Assembly (NCBI GenBank): GCA_036443405.1
Contig: JAZFYD010000021.1
Span: 1 to 62,670 of the forward strand
Length of the DNA: 62,670 bases
Direction of reading: 5' to 3'
DNA from: JAZFYD01 sp036443405
GTDB taxonomy: Bacteria > Planctomycetota > PLA2
The notes below the pieces were generated by a model. The model saw only the letters and a list, made by a program, of their open reading frames with translations. It did no database searches and was not told the DNA's origin. This document shows, piece by piece, positions 35,401 to 42,629 of the stretch (position 1 is its first letter; each line of letters opens with the position of its first letter). A program made the translations under genes and the position numbers.

Positions 35401-35677
35401 CCGCGCCCCGCTCCTTGAGCAGATCGATGATGTAGCGGAAGAACTCGACGTGCCCGCCCTGGTACGACGTGATGGCGATCGCCTGTACGTCCTCCTGAAC
35501 GGCGGTGTCGACGATCTCGGCCGCGCTGCGGTTATGCCCGAGATGAATGATCTCGGCGCCGTTGCGCTGCATGATGCGGCGCATGATGTTGATCGCCGCA
35601 TCGTGACCGTCGAACAGCGCCGCGGCCGTCACGACGCGCACGCGGTGCTTGGGTCGGTACGTGTCGGCGTTCGCCAT
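32474..35677 (-). CDS. icmF: Fused isobutyryl-CoA mutase
   Basis: This 1067-residue protein has the full IcmF architecture. There is an N-terminal cobalamin-binding domain with the lower-ligand segment LFDGHDAAINIM and IAITSYQGGH. A MeaI-type GTPase follows with P-loop GLTGPGGAGKS, and VNKSD. A C-terminal acyl-CoA mutase domain completes it (SGYHIAEAGSNPITQ, DPEYAVIGRVARRIWA). It isomerises isobutyryl-CoA and n-butyryl-CoA using coenzyme B12, and the GTPase protects the cofactor. The ATG at 35677 follows the upstream stop by two bases, so it is coupled to the PDZ protein gene. A TTG two codons upstream overlaps that stop. Confidence 0.95.
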   Translation of the reverse strand: MANADTYRPKHRVRVVTAAALFDGHDAAINIMRRIMQRNGAEIIHLGHNRSAAEIVDTAVQEDVQAIAITSYQGGHVEFFRYIIDLLKERGAEHVKVFGGGGGVIVPDEIADLESYGVTKIYSPEDGRRMGLQGMIQDLLEKSDFETPRLPLNGRMESAKTRELASWFTQAESGSTNGLPAPTKVIPVIGLTGPGGAGKSVMTDEILRRFLHQFPTSKVAVFCVDPSRKRSGGALLGDRIRMNAIDPERVFLRSFATRGAQGELATAIDGAISVAKSAGYDLILVETSGIGQSDTAITDVSDVSLYVMTPEYGAPSQLEKIDMLDFADLIAVNKSDRRGALDALRDVRKQYRRNRNEFEASDEDLPVVATIASRFNDVGVNELFRRLIVLVDDRLGTDFESRRAEAPPEAQHSTVIVPPDREGYLREIVKTVRGYRDGVLGRADAASSLYRIQGALNALGAEAPAALTKKAEELRAAIGPDAMARLDDWDALQERYRQDELVMHVRGRELRGKLFTESLSGSRIPKVAMPRFTDWGDRLRWLELENVPGEFPFAAGVFPLKRTDEDPKRQFAGEGTPERTNKRFHYLSDGETAKRLSVAFDSVTLYGEDPHERLDIYGKIGESGVSICTVEDMRKLLKGFDLCHPNTSVSMTINGPAPAILAMFMNAAIDQLVDTFTAENDRAPDPTELAELEDRAVQTVRGTVQADILKEDQAQNTCIFGAEFALKMMGDIQQYFVEKNVRNFYSVSISGYHIAEAGSNPITQVAFTLANGFTYAEYYRSRGMAVDDFARNLSFFFSNGLDPEYAVIGRVARRIWAIVSRDLYGGNARSQKLKYHIQTSGRSLHAQEVDFNDIRTTLQALLAMNDNCNSLHTNAYDEAVTTPTEESVRRAMAIQLIINREFGLMKNENALQGSFVIDELTDLVEEAVLREFERLDERGGVLGAMERGYQRSKIQEESLYYETQKSSGELPIVGVNTYVNPNHEEIESDLDEITRATTAEKRAQLKSVRAFQEQNAAVGPEALARLRQVALEGGNIFAELMRAVRVASLGQITRTLYEIGGQYRRSM

Positions 35678-35679
35678 GC

Positions 35680-38070
35680 TCAATCGACGGATCCGTTTTC
35701 GCCCAGCGACTTCTCATATGCGGCCTTGAGGCGCGCGCCGCGATCCAGGCGCTGTTTGGTGGCGCGGGCCGCCGCGGCGTGAAAGCCCGGCTTGAGGGCT
35801 TCGACGTCGAACGTGCGCTTCGCGCCGAACACGAGCATGCGGTCGTTGCGCTTTTGAAAATCACGCAGCGCGAACTTGGGATCCGGCGTCCAACCGGGGA
35901 CCTTCGCACGCTCCTTGCGCATCTTGCGAAGCGTCTCCTTGCCGAGGGAGTCGTACGAAAGCGGATCCGGGTAGTTCGGCGCGGTGGCCGGATCCACGAG
36001 ATCGCCGTAGGGGACCCCGTTGATGTACAGCTGGAATTCCTTGCCCGCCGGGATCACCTTCTCGTTGAAGTACAGGGTGAACTTCGTCACGTCGCGAGCC
36101 TTCACGTCGATCGACAACTCGGCACGATCGACCATGACGTCGACGCGCGAGGCGTGCGGCCGTTCCCACTTCACGCGGATGGTCTTCTCTTCCCACTCGC
36201 TTGCCGCGTTCTGGCGCTTGATCGTGAAGTCGATCCAGCGCTCGTCCTCGGGCTCCTTCTCGAACTTGTAGTCCTCGAACCACTTCGCGAGTTGGCGGAC
36301 CTTCTTCACCGAGGTGTCGCCGACACCGACGATGAGGTCGGAGTTCTTGAAACCCTGTCGCGCTGCGAATCCGCCGGGGGTCACACCCTTCAACTGCACA
36401 CCCTTGTGGCGGTTTTGGTTGTTCCAGCTCGCGCCGAATCCGGCCCGCACGAGCGGCCCCGTGGACTTCTGCACGCGAACGTACTTTTTCATCGTGATCG
36501 CGACGCGCTTAAGCACGTCGGTGTTCGCCGCCGGCTCTTTCGGCTCGTCCTCGGCGGGTTCGTCCCCGTCGTCGTCGCCGAAATCGAGGGTGCTGCAACC
36601 ACAGTCGTCGCCGTCGTCTTCCTCATCGTCGTCCTCGACATCATCGACGTCGAGCGGATCGCGCCCGTCCGCCTCCGCCTCCTTCTCGCGCTTCCAGCGT
36701 TTGTCCATGCGCTTCAAGTAGCGCTGCTGACGTTCGAGGATCATCTCGACGTCGTCCTCCGCCACTTCGCGGACAATGGTCAACTCGACCCACTTGCCCC
36801 AACCGGTGGCTTCGATCGCTTCCTTGACCTGCTTGAGGTCATTGACGACGACGCCACCGACCTCCATCAGAACGTCGCCGTTCGCCACGCCGGCGCGCGA
36901 TGCCTGGCCCTGGACACTGTGAAGGGACAGGCCGGCTGTCCAGCCCTCCGGTTTGTTGATCCCGATACCGATCTTCTTTTCCGGCTTGTGCGGCTTGGAG
37001 GCGGGTCCACGGAACTCGGTCGTTCCGAACCGCGGCGGTTTCGTCCCCTCCGGATCGACGCCATGCGTTTCGAGCCAGAGGGAGCGGAGGCCGTTCTTCT
37101 TGCCGCTGATGACGTCCACCTCCTTCGCGTGCGCGTCGCGCTTTTTAGAGAGCGCGAACGGAACGGCGTAGGGGACGATTTCGGGAAGGTATCGAACGTC
37201 CCGGCGCGCTTGCGGCACGACACGGACCGTGATCCGCATATTTTTGTTGAACATCGGCTGGATCGCGTCCAGCATGCGCGGCACGTTGAGTCCGCCGATG
37301 CCGCCGGTGATGCCCATCATGACGTCCATGCGATCCAGCGTGCCCAGATAGAGCGGCGTCACGTTTTCGGTGATGCCGACCGGATTGCCCGAGAGCGGGA
37401 TGAGGCAACTGAACATGTCGGGCAGCGCTTGGCCCAGCACCCAGCAGGAGCTGCCGCCGTCCAACGCGCCCATCAGCGCGATCTTGTCCTCATCGATGTT
37501 GAAGTTGGCCTTGAGCCAGTTGATCACCCAGGTGATGTACCGCCGGCCCTCCGGCATCCACCACTCCGCGCCCTGATAGGTCGACGGCGCGACAAACAGG
37601 AAGTTCGAGCTCTCGCACAGCTCGGCGAAGTGCGGCATCACAATCCGGCCGTTCATTCGCCGATCGTCCGCACCCGCGTTGTGGTGCAGGTACATGATGA
37701 CGGGGATCTTCTTCTTCTTGCTGTAGCTCTTCGGGAGGTAGTAGGAAAACGCCCGCGAGTTGCCGTCGGCGCCCTTCCACTGCGCACCGAACGTGTTGCT
37801 GTGGCGTGCGCCGGATTCGGTCAGGATCGGATCCTGGTAGTAGCGGCCGTCCGTGAGTCCCTTTTTCACCGACGCGAAGTCGAGGTCCTCGCGGGCCTCC
37901 AGTTTCTTCAGGAGCTGGTCGCGCTCTTCCTGGCGCTTCGCGCTCATCCAAGCGCGCACGGCCTTCACGATGTCCTCGTTGACCTTGGGCTTCTTGGCTT
38001 CGTCCGCCGGGCTTGCCCCTTGAGCATGAACCAAGCCGGTTAGGAGGAAGAGAATCAGGGTGTTGCGCAT
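35680..38070 (-). CDS. Secreted PDZ-domain pseudo-hydrolase
   Basis: This 796-residue protein has a signal peptide (LILFLLTGLVHAQG). Residues 95-350 have an esterase-like alpha/beta fold related to the gene at 18.4 kb, with IPVIMYLHHNAGADD at the oxyanion position. The nucleophile elbow reads GALDGGSS where GHSMGG is expected, so the catalytic Ser is missing. Two PDZ-like modules follow (SLHSVQGQASRAGVANGDVL and GVTPGGFAARQGFKNSDLIVGV in parts), split by an Asp/Glu-rich linker with a CGC motif. The tail has the same beta domain as the 18.4 kb paralogue. It is probably a binding or scaffold protein. A GAGG site precedes the ATG. Confidence 0.75.
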   Translation of the reverse strand: MRNTLILFLLTGLVHAQGASPADEAKKPKVNEDIVKAVRAWMSAKRQEERDQLLKKLEAREDLDFASVKKGLTDGRYYQDPILTESGARHSNTFGAQWKGADGNSRAFSYYLPKSYSKKKKIPVIMYLHHNAGADDRRMNGRIVMPHFAELCESSNFLFVAPSTYQGAEWWMPEGRRYITWVINWLKANFNIDEDKIALMGALDGGSSCWVLGQALPDMFSCLIPLSGNPVGITENVTPLYLGTLDRMDVMMGITGGIGGLNVPRMLDAIQPMFNKNMRITVRVVPQARRDVRYLPEIVPYAVPFALSKKRDAHAKEVDVISGKKNGLRSLWLETHGVDPEGTKPPRFGTTEFRGPASKPHKPEKKIGIGINKPEGWTAGLSLHSVQGQASRAGVANGDVLMEVGGVVVNDLKQVKEAIEATGWGKWVELTIVREVAEDDVEMILERQQRYLKRMDKRWKREKEAEADGRDPLDVDDVEDDDEEDDGDDCGCSTLDFGDDDGDEPAEDEPKEPAANTDVLKRVAITMKKYVRVQKSTGPLVRAGFGASWNNQNRHKGVQLKGVTPGGFAARQGFKNSDLIVGVGDTSVKKVRQLAKWFEDYKFEKEPEDERWIDFTIKRQNAASEWEEKTIRVKWERPHASRVDVMVDRAELSIDVKARDVTKFTLYFNEKVIPAGKEFQLYINGVPYGDLVDPATAPNYPDPLSYDSLGKETLRKMRKERAKVPGWTPDPKFALRDFQKRNDRMLVFGAKRTFDVEALKPGFHAAAARATKQRLDRGARLKAAYEKSLGENGSVD

Positions 38071-38175
38071 GGGGTCCTCGGGAAGGTGACCACTCCAGGT
38101 AAGACCCGACATTGTACGGGAACGCATCTCAGGTTCCGCTTCCGCGACGCACCTGCTAACGTACGCGGCGATCCG

Positions 38176-39072
38176 ATGGAGGCCATCGCAACTCAAGGCC
38201 TGGAAAGGACCTACCGCAGTCGGTGGGGCCGCTCCACCGTGCATGCGGTGCGTGGTCTGGATCTCACGGTGCCCAGCGGCACGGTGTTCGGCCTCCTCGG
38301 CCCCAACGGCTCCGGCAAGACGACCACGATCATGATGGTTCTCGGGCTCCTGCCTCCGACCGCGGGCCAGGTCTCGGTCCTTGGCCGGCCCGCCGGCCAC
38401 CGGGCCACGAGAAAGCAAACCGGGTTTCTGCCGGAGGAAACGTACCTCTACGAATTCCTGTCCGGCGAGGAGACGCTCCATCTCGTCGGCCGGCTCCACG
38501 GGATGCCGCGCAAGCAGCGTGTTTTGCGCGTCGAGGAGCTCTTGAAGCGGACCAAGATGTGGGAGGCGCGCAAACGCCGCCTCGGCACCTATTCCAAGGG
38601 CATGGCGCGGCGGATCGGCTTGGCGCAGGCGCTCCTGGCGGAACCCGATCTGCTCGTGCTGGACGAACCGACCTCGGGCCTCGACCCGATCGGCAACCGC
38701 GAGGTGAAGGACCTCCTGCGCGAGGTCGCGAGCGCCGGCGTCACGGTGCTGCTCTCGTCGCACCTGCTTGCGGACGTTGCGGATGTCTGTGATCAAATCG
38801 CGATCCTGCACCGCGGTCGGAAGATCCTGTCCGGCTCCGTGAACGATCTGTTGGCCGACGCGGACCGGTTGGTTTGGGAGACGGGCGAGGCTTCCGACGA
38901 GGCGCAGGAGAAGATTCGCGCCGCGATGCGGGCCGAGGGTGTGGAGGTGCACGACGTCGGGCGCCCCACCACGTCGCTCGAGCGGCTGTTCCTCGATGTC
39001 CTCGCGCGCGACCAGGAAAGTCCGAACCAAGAGGACGCGGACCAAAACGATGGGCGCGGCGCTTCGTCTTAG
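38176..39072 (+). CDS. ABC transporter ATP-binding protein
   Basis: This 298-residue ABC ATPase has Walker A GPNGSGKTT, signature YSKGMARRIGLA, Walker B LLVLDEPTSGLDP and the switch His in SSHLLADV. The layout is that of ABC-2 exporters (NatA/CcmA type). It is divergent from the PDZ protein gene. The following permease gene starts 23 bases before its stop, a long overlap that suggests tight coupling. Confidence 0.9.
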   Translation: MEAIATQGLERTYRSRWGRSTVHAVRGLDLTVPSGTVFGLLGPNGSGKTTTIMMVLGLLPPTAGQVSVLGRPAGHRATRKQTGFLPEETYLYEFLSGEETLHLVGRLHGMPRKQRVLRVEELLKRTKMWEARKRRLGTYSKGMARRIGLAQALLAEPDLLVLDEPTSGLDPIGNREVKDLLREVASAGVTVLLSSHLLADVADVCDQIAILHRGRKILSGSVNDLLADADRLVWETGEASDEAQEKIRAAMRAEGVEVHDVGRPTTSLERLFLDVLARDQESPNQEDADQNDGRGASS

Positions 39073-40195
39073 GCTCGCCGAAGCCTCCCGGCGCGGTGGC
39101 CTCTACCTGCTTCTGGGGGGCAGCGTCCTCGTGTTTTTCGTCGCGGCGTTCGGCGACGACACCATCTCCGGCCGGCTCGCGCTCGGCACTGATCTCGCCG
39201 TCGTCGCCGGCTATCTGGCCGCGGTGTTCTTTGGCGCGTTGCCGCTCGCCTCGGATCGTGAAACGAAACGCAACCTGCTATCCGCGACGTCGCCGGTGCC
39301 GCCCGCGGGCTGGGCACTCGGCAGCGCCGCAGGCGGTGCGTTGCTCGCGGGCGGTGTCACGCTGGCGTTTCTGGTGGCGGCGATTCTTGGCACGGCGGCG
39401 GCCGGCGGCGTCGACACACACGAATCCAAACCGCTCGGCGGATTCACCGAATCGACGCTTTGGATTCCGCGTGCCGGAGTCGCGGTCCAGGTCAAGCCCG
39501 GCGTGCACCGCCTGCGGCTTGCGCTGCGGGTTGCGCCCGTCGCCGAGTACGAGGGCACACCCGGTCACGTGACGCTCGAAGCGGGCGGCGTCGAATACTC
39601 CACGCCCGTCGGCCGGCCGCTCGACATCCCGGTGAAGACGGGCCGAATCGTGCTCAAGAACGCAACCGAAGGATTGCACGTCGGCCTCGTCGGTGGCGAG
39701 ACCCGTGCGCTGCGCGAGTCACGCTCGTTTGTCGCGAACGGCCTGCTCGCATCGTTCGGGCCCGCGTTGGGCGCCGCTGCGCTCGCGGCAGCCGCCTCGA
39801 CGGCCAGCGCGCTGTTCGCCGGACCGGTCGCGGCCTTCCTCGCCGCGATGCTTCTGTTCCTCGCGTCGACCAAGGGGTTCCTGCTGGCCGCGATCCAACC
39901 GAGCCCCGCGCAACAAGCCCAGACCGCCGCGACCGGCCACGACGACAACGGGCACGCGCACGGAAAAGCCGGCGGCGAGACGGAAGGGACCGGCCGAAAG
40001 CTGGCCCGCGGCATGGTCGGCACCGCGTTGGCGACTGTGCCCAACCTGCACGAGTTCGACACGTTCGACGAGGTCGCCGCCGGCGAATGGTCCGGAGTCA
40101 ATGGTGCAACAACGGCGCTGCCGACCTTGCTCGTCGCGTTTGTGCTCGCGGGGGCCGCCGGCGGTTACGGCGTGTCCAAACGGAGGCTCGAATGA
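39050..40195 (+). CDS. ABC-2 type permease with His-rich loop
   Basis: This 381-residue membrane protein has N-terminal helices (LYLLLGGSVLVFFVAAF, LAVVAGYLAAVFFGALPL, LLAGGVTLAFLVAAIL), a periplasmic beta-rich domain of about 90 residues, a second helix block (LGAAALAAAASTASALF, AAFLAAMLLFLAS), then a polar loop with the His-rich stretch GHDDNGHAHGKAGG, and a final helix (LPTLLVAFVLAGAAGG). It is the likely partner of the ATPase upstream. The His-rich loop may bind metal, but that is a guess. Confidence 0.75.
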   Translation: MGAALRLRLAEASRRGGLYLLLGGSVLVFFVAAFGDDTISGRLALGTDLAVVAGYLAAVFFGALPLASDRETKRNLLSATSPVPPAGWALGSAAGGALLAGGVTLAFLVAAILGTAAAGGVDTHESKPLGGFTESTLWIPRAGVAVQVKPGVHRLRLALRVAPVAEYEGTPGHVTLEAGGVEYSTPVGRPLDIPVKTGRIVLKNATEGLHVGLVGGETRALRESRSFVANGLLASFGPALGAAALAAAASTASALFAGPVAAFLAAMLLFLASTKGFLLAAIQPSPAQQAQTAATGHDDNGHAHGKAGGETEGTGRKLARGMVGTALATVPNLHEFDTFDEVAAGEWSGVNGATTALPTLLVAFVLAGAAGGYGVSKRRLE

Positions 40196-41235
40196 CCTCG
40201 CGGCGCGAACCGGCCATCGCCGCGTTGATCTCTATCGTGCTCCTCGGCGCCGCGATTCCGCTGCGCGCTTCCCTCTCGGGCCACGCGCCGGCCCCGCCGG
40301 AAAGCTCCGCACTCGGCCTCGGACGGCTCGGCGGCGGCGTCATGACCGGCGCGTTTCGCCCGCTCCTGCTCACGTACCTCTGGATCCGCGCGGACGGTCT
40401 GCTGCTGCGCGGGCGGCAGGACGAGCTGCTGACCGTCTACCGGACGATCCACGACCTCTATCCGAAAAACGCCTCAGCGCGCGAGTACCTGGGCTGGCAC
40501 CTCGCGTTCAATCTCAAACACGACGCGCCGAATCCGGATGTCGCATGGGCCTGGGCGCGCGAGGGACTCGACTACCTCGCCGCCAGCGAAAAGGGACGCG
40601 CCACCATCGCGCGGTGGTTCTTTTCGCAAGCTGGCCAGCGTCCCGAGAACCTGCGATACGCCGGGCCGACGTGGCGCGCCGAACGCGCGCTGCGTTCGCG
40701 GGCAAGCGATTGGTATCAGAAGCGGTACGGGACGCGCCTCGGGCGTTTCGAGGCGGCGCTGGCGTTGGTCGAGGGCGAACGGGGACTTGCGGATCTGCGC
40801 GCGACCGTGCTCGTTCACCTGACGTATGAGGAGTGGATTCGCGACGGGGAAGCGCGGCACGGCGCGGCGGCGGTGCGTGCGCTGGAGGAACGGGCCAAGA
40901 CCCACGAGGATCCGAAGCTCGGCGCGATGCTGCGGTTCGGGCGCAAGATCGCGGAGGAGTTGCGGACCGAGGGAGCGATCATGAAGCTGATCGCCGCGGG
41001 CACGGAACTGCCGGCGCTGGTCAAGCTCGAGTCCTACGACGTGGCCCTCGCGTTGTGGGGCATCGGCGCGAGAGAGAACGACAGCGCGCGAGCGGTCGCC
41101 CGGCTCGAGGCGGCCGCGACGATCCTGGAGAGCCTGGAGGACGGCTACTACGACGACGAGTTGCAAAACGTGCGGCTCTGGTTGTCGTATCGCAAATCCG
41201 GGACGGGCGCGCGGCCGCCACTGCCGTTCGACTAG
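40192..41235 (+). CDS. Membrane-anchored TPR-like protein
   Basis: This 347-residue protein has an N-terminal helix (IAALISIVLLGAAIPL) and then helical repeats (ELLTVYRTIHDLYPKNASAREYLGWHLAFN in pieces). It overlaps the permease gene as ATGA and is the last of a three-gene ABC operon, so it is probably an accessory subunit. No catalytic motif is recognised. Confidence 0.65.
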   Translation: MTSRREPAIAALISIVLLGAAIPLRASLSGHAPAPPESSALGLGRLGGGVMTGAFRPLLLTYLWIRADGLLLRGRQDELLTVYRTIHDLYPKNASAREYLGWHLAFNLKHDAPNPDVAWAWAREGLDYLAASEKGRATIARWFFSQAGQRPENLRYAGPTWRAERALRSRASDWYQKRYGTRLGRFEAALALVEGERGLADLRATVLVHLTYEEWIRDGEARHGAAAVRALEERAKTHEDPKLGAMLRFGRKIAEELRTEGAIMKLIAAGTELPALVKLESYDVALALWGIGARENDSARAVARLEAAATILESLEDGYYDDELQNVRLWLSYRKSGTGARPPLPFD

Positions 41236-41295
41236 GCGGGGGTGCGCGATACGAAAAGCGCGCAAGCGGGAGAGCGGGACGGTATGTTCTGGGCC

Positions 41296-41517
41296 ATGAA
41301 GATCCGGATCGAATACTGCGCGGCTTGAAACTACGAACCCGCTGCCCTCAGTTTGACGGGCAAAATCGCAAACGAACTCAAACAGAACATGGAAGAGCTC
41401 GCGATCGCTCCGTTCGCGGACGGACGCTTCGAGGTCATCGTGGATGGCAAGACCATCTACAGCAAACTCGAAACCGGTGAGTTCCCCGACGAAGACGAGA
41501 TCCTGAAGAAGCTCTAG
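41296..41517 (+). CDS. SelW/Rdx-family selenoprotein (in-frame UGA = Sec)
   Basis: This 73-residue gene carries an in-frame TGA at 41326-41328 that would be read as selenocysteine. It gives the N-terminal redox motif C-A-A-U at residues 8-11, after the strand KIRIEY. The rest matches the Rdx/SelW thioredoxin-like family: N-Y-E-P-A-A-L-S-L-T-G-K-I-A-N-E-L, the strand FEVIVDGKTIYSKLETGEFP, and the closing helix, with a family-typical length. A hairpin with a GUU loop follows the TGA. An upstream in-frame ATG at 41284 is an alternative start. Read as a normal stop it would give only 10 residues, with no start codon for the strongly conserved remainder. Selenoproteins of this family act in thiol redox reactions. 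Confidence 0.88.
41343..41362 (+). promoter_or_regulatory. Bacterial SECIS-like hairpin, SelW gene
   Basis: UGCCC (41343-41347) pairs with GGGCA (41358-41362), and UCA pairs with UGA inside, leaving one bulged C and a GUU apical loop. The loop G is the 26th base counting the U of UGA as 1. Bacterial SECIS elements sit inside the coding region just after UGA and need an apical GU. The geometry fits. Confidence 0.6.
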
Positions 41518-41533
41518 GCTCCGTTTGAGAGGC

Positions 41534-42562
41534 CTAATTCTTCGGCGTGTCGCTGTAGGCGGCCGCGGTCTCTTTCGGCGGCGGCTCGGGTTTGGGCTCC
41601 GTCACCCACAGGTAGTCGCCAAAGCGCGGAGAGAACTGCTCGTCCGAAGGTCGGCCGTCGCCGGCCACCACGCAGATCACGCTGCGATACCGCCGTCCGT
41701 CGCGCCGGTGCGCGCGTCCGGGAATGCCGTAGCGGTTGCCGATGTGGCCGCCGCCCGCCAGGACAACGATCTGTGCGTCCTTCGGTGACCGGCGGAACCA
41801 GCGCACGACACTGTCCGCCATCACCTCGTCCCACAGAACCATGATGCGGTAGAAGCGCTCGAACTTTTCGACATTGAGCTCGGTGCCTTCGGGGAGGTGC
41901 TGGCGATACACGTCCTCGAGAAAGGCGCGGTGCTCCTTGTCGTCGAGACGCAGCACGGGCAATGACGCGCGTTCTTCAATCGTCAGGGTGTCGAGCCCCT
42001 CGCGCACTTTCTTGCGGAGTTCGTTGGAGACGTTCAGCGCGACGATCGGCAGGCGCTTTTGGCGCGCGAAGTCGAAGATGGGACGGTAGAGCGCGACATC
42101 GAACCCCCAGCGTTTTTTCCATTCCGTGCGCTCGAGCATCGTGGCCTCGTCGATCCGGCCCTCCACAAAGTCGTCGAGGACGGACTGGTACGGGCGTTGG
42201 AACATCTCCATGCCGATCGCGTGCAGCCGGCCGGCCCTCCAAAGCTCCTCGATGACGCGGCGCTGAATGGCGTGGTGGTGCGGGTTGTCGTGCTGTTCCC
42301 CGACGTAAACCACATCCGCCCCGGCCAGATCCTCGAACATCTTGTCGAAGTCCGTCTCGCGGCCTGTCGCATGCAGCGTGCCCGCCGCGATGGCCGCGCG
42401 AATCGGCGGTGCGCCGGTCTGTGTGGATTCGGCGGTGTCGGACGTCTTGGGGGCGTTCGCGCGGGGCGCCGTGTTGTCGTCGGAGGGGGCGCCGTTGCTC
42501 GCGCAGGCGGCCGCGAGCGCGACGATCGTGCACCAGGAGAGGCGTTGGGACGGTCTTGCCAT
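41534..42562 (-). CDS. ChaN-family (DUF399) lipoprotein
   Basis: This 342-residue lipoprotein has lipobox LAAAC. The body matches the ChaN/haem-binding Tiki-like family: VVYVGEQHDNPHHHAIQ, IGMEMFQRPYQSVLDDF, a YRPIFDFAR segment, and the late VLAGGGHIGNRYGIP. Members bind haem or act in iron uptake at the cell surface. A Thr/Pro-rich linker separates the lipid anchor from the domain. It is convergent with the SelW-like gene and divergent from the DUF3179 gene. Confidence 0.85.
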   Translation of the reverse strand: MARPSQRLSWCTIVALAAACASNGAPSDDNTAPRANAPKTSDTAESTQTGAPPIRAAIAAGTLHATGRETDFDKMFEDLAGADVVYVGEQHDNPHHHAIQRRVIEELWRAGRLHAIGMEMFQRPYQSVLDDFVEGRIDEATMLERTEWKKRWGFDVALYRPIFDFARQKRLPIVALNVSNELRKKVREGLDTLTIEERASLPVLRLDDKEHRAFLEDVYRQHLPEGTELNVEKFERFYRIMVLWDEVMADSVVRWFRRSPKDAQIVVLAGGGHIGNRYGIPGRAHRRDGRRYRSVICVVAGDGRPSDEQFSPRFGDYLWVTEPKPEPPPKETAAAYSDTPKN

Positions 42563-42629
42563 CGGGCGCGCATTCTAGTGCACCACAATGGGCACGAAAT
42601 CGGAATCTCGGCGAGGTTACGATCTGGCC

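Noticed and set aside
33143..35782. An 879-codon open frame on the plus strand opposite icmF
   Set aside because: icmF on the minus strand has complete, ordered family motifs. The plus frame is Arg/His/Val-rich noise typical of antisense frames in GC-rich DNA.
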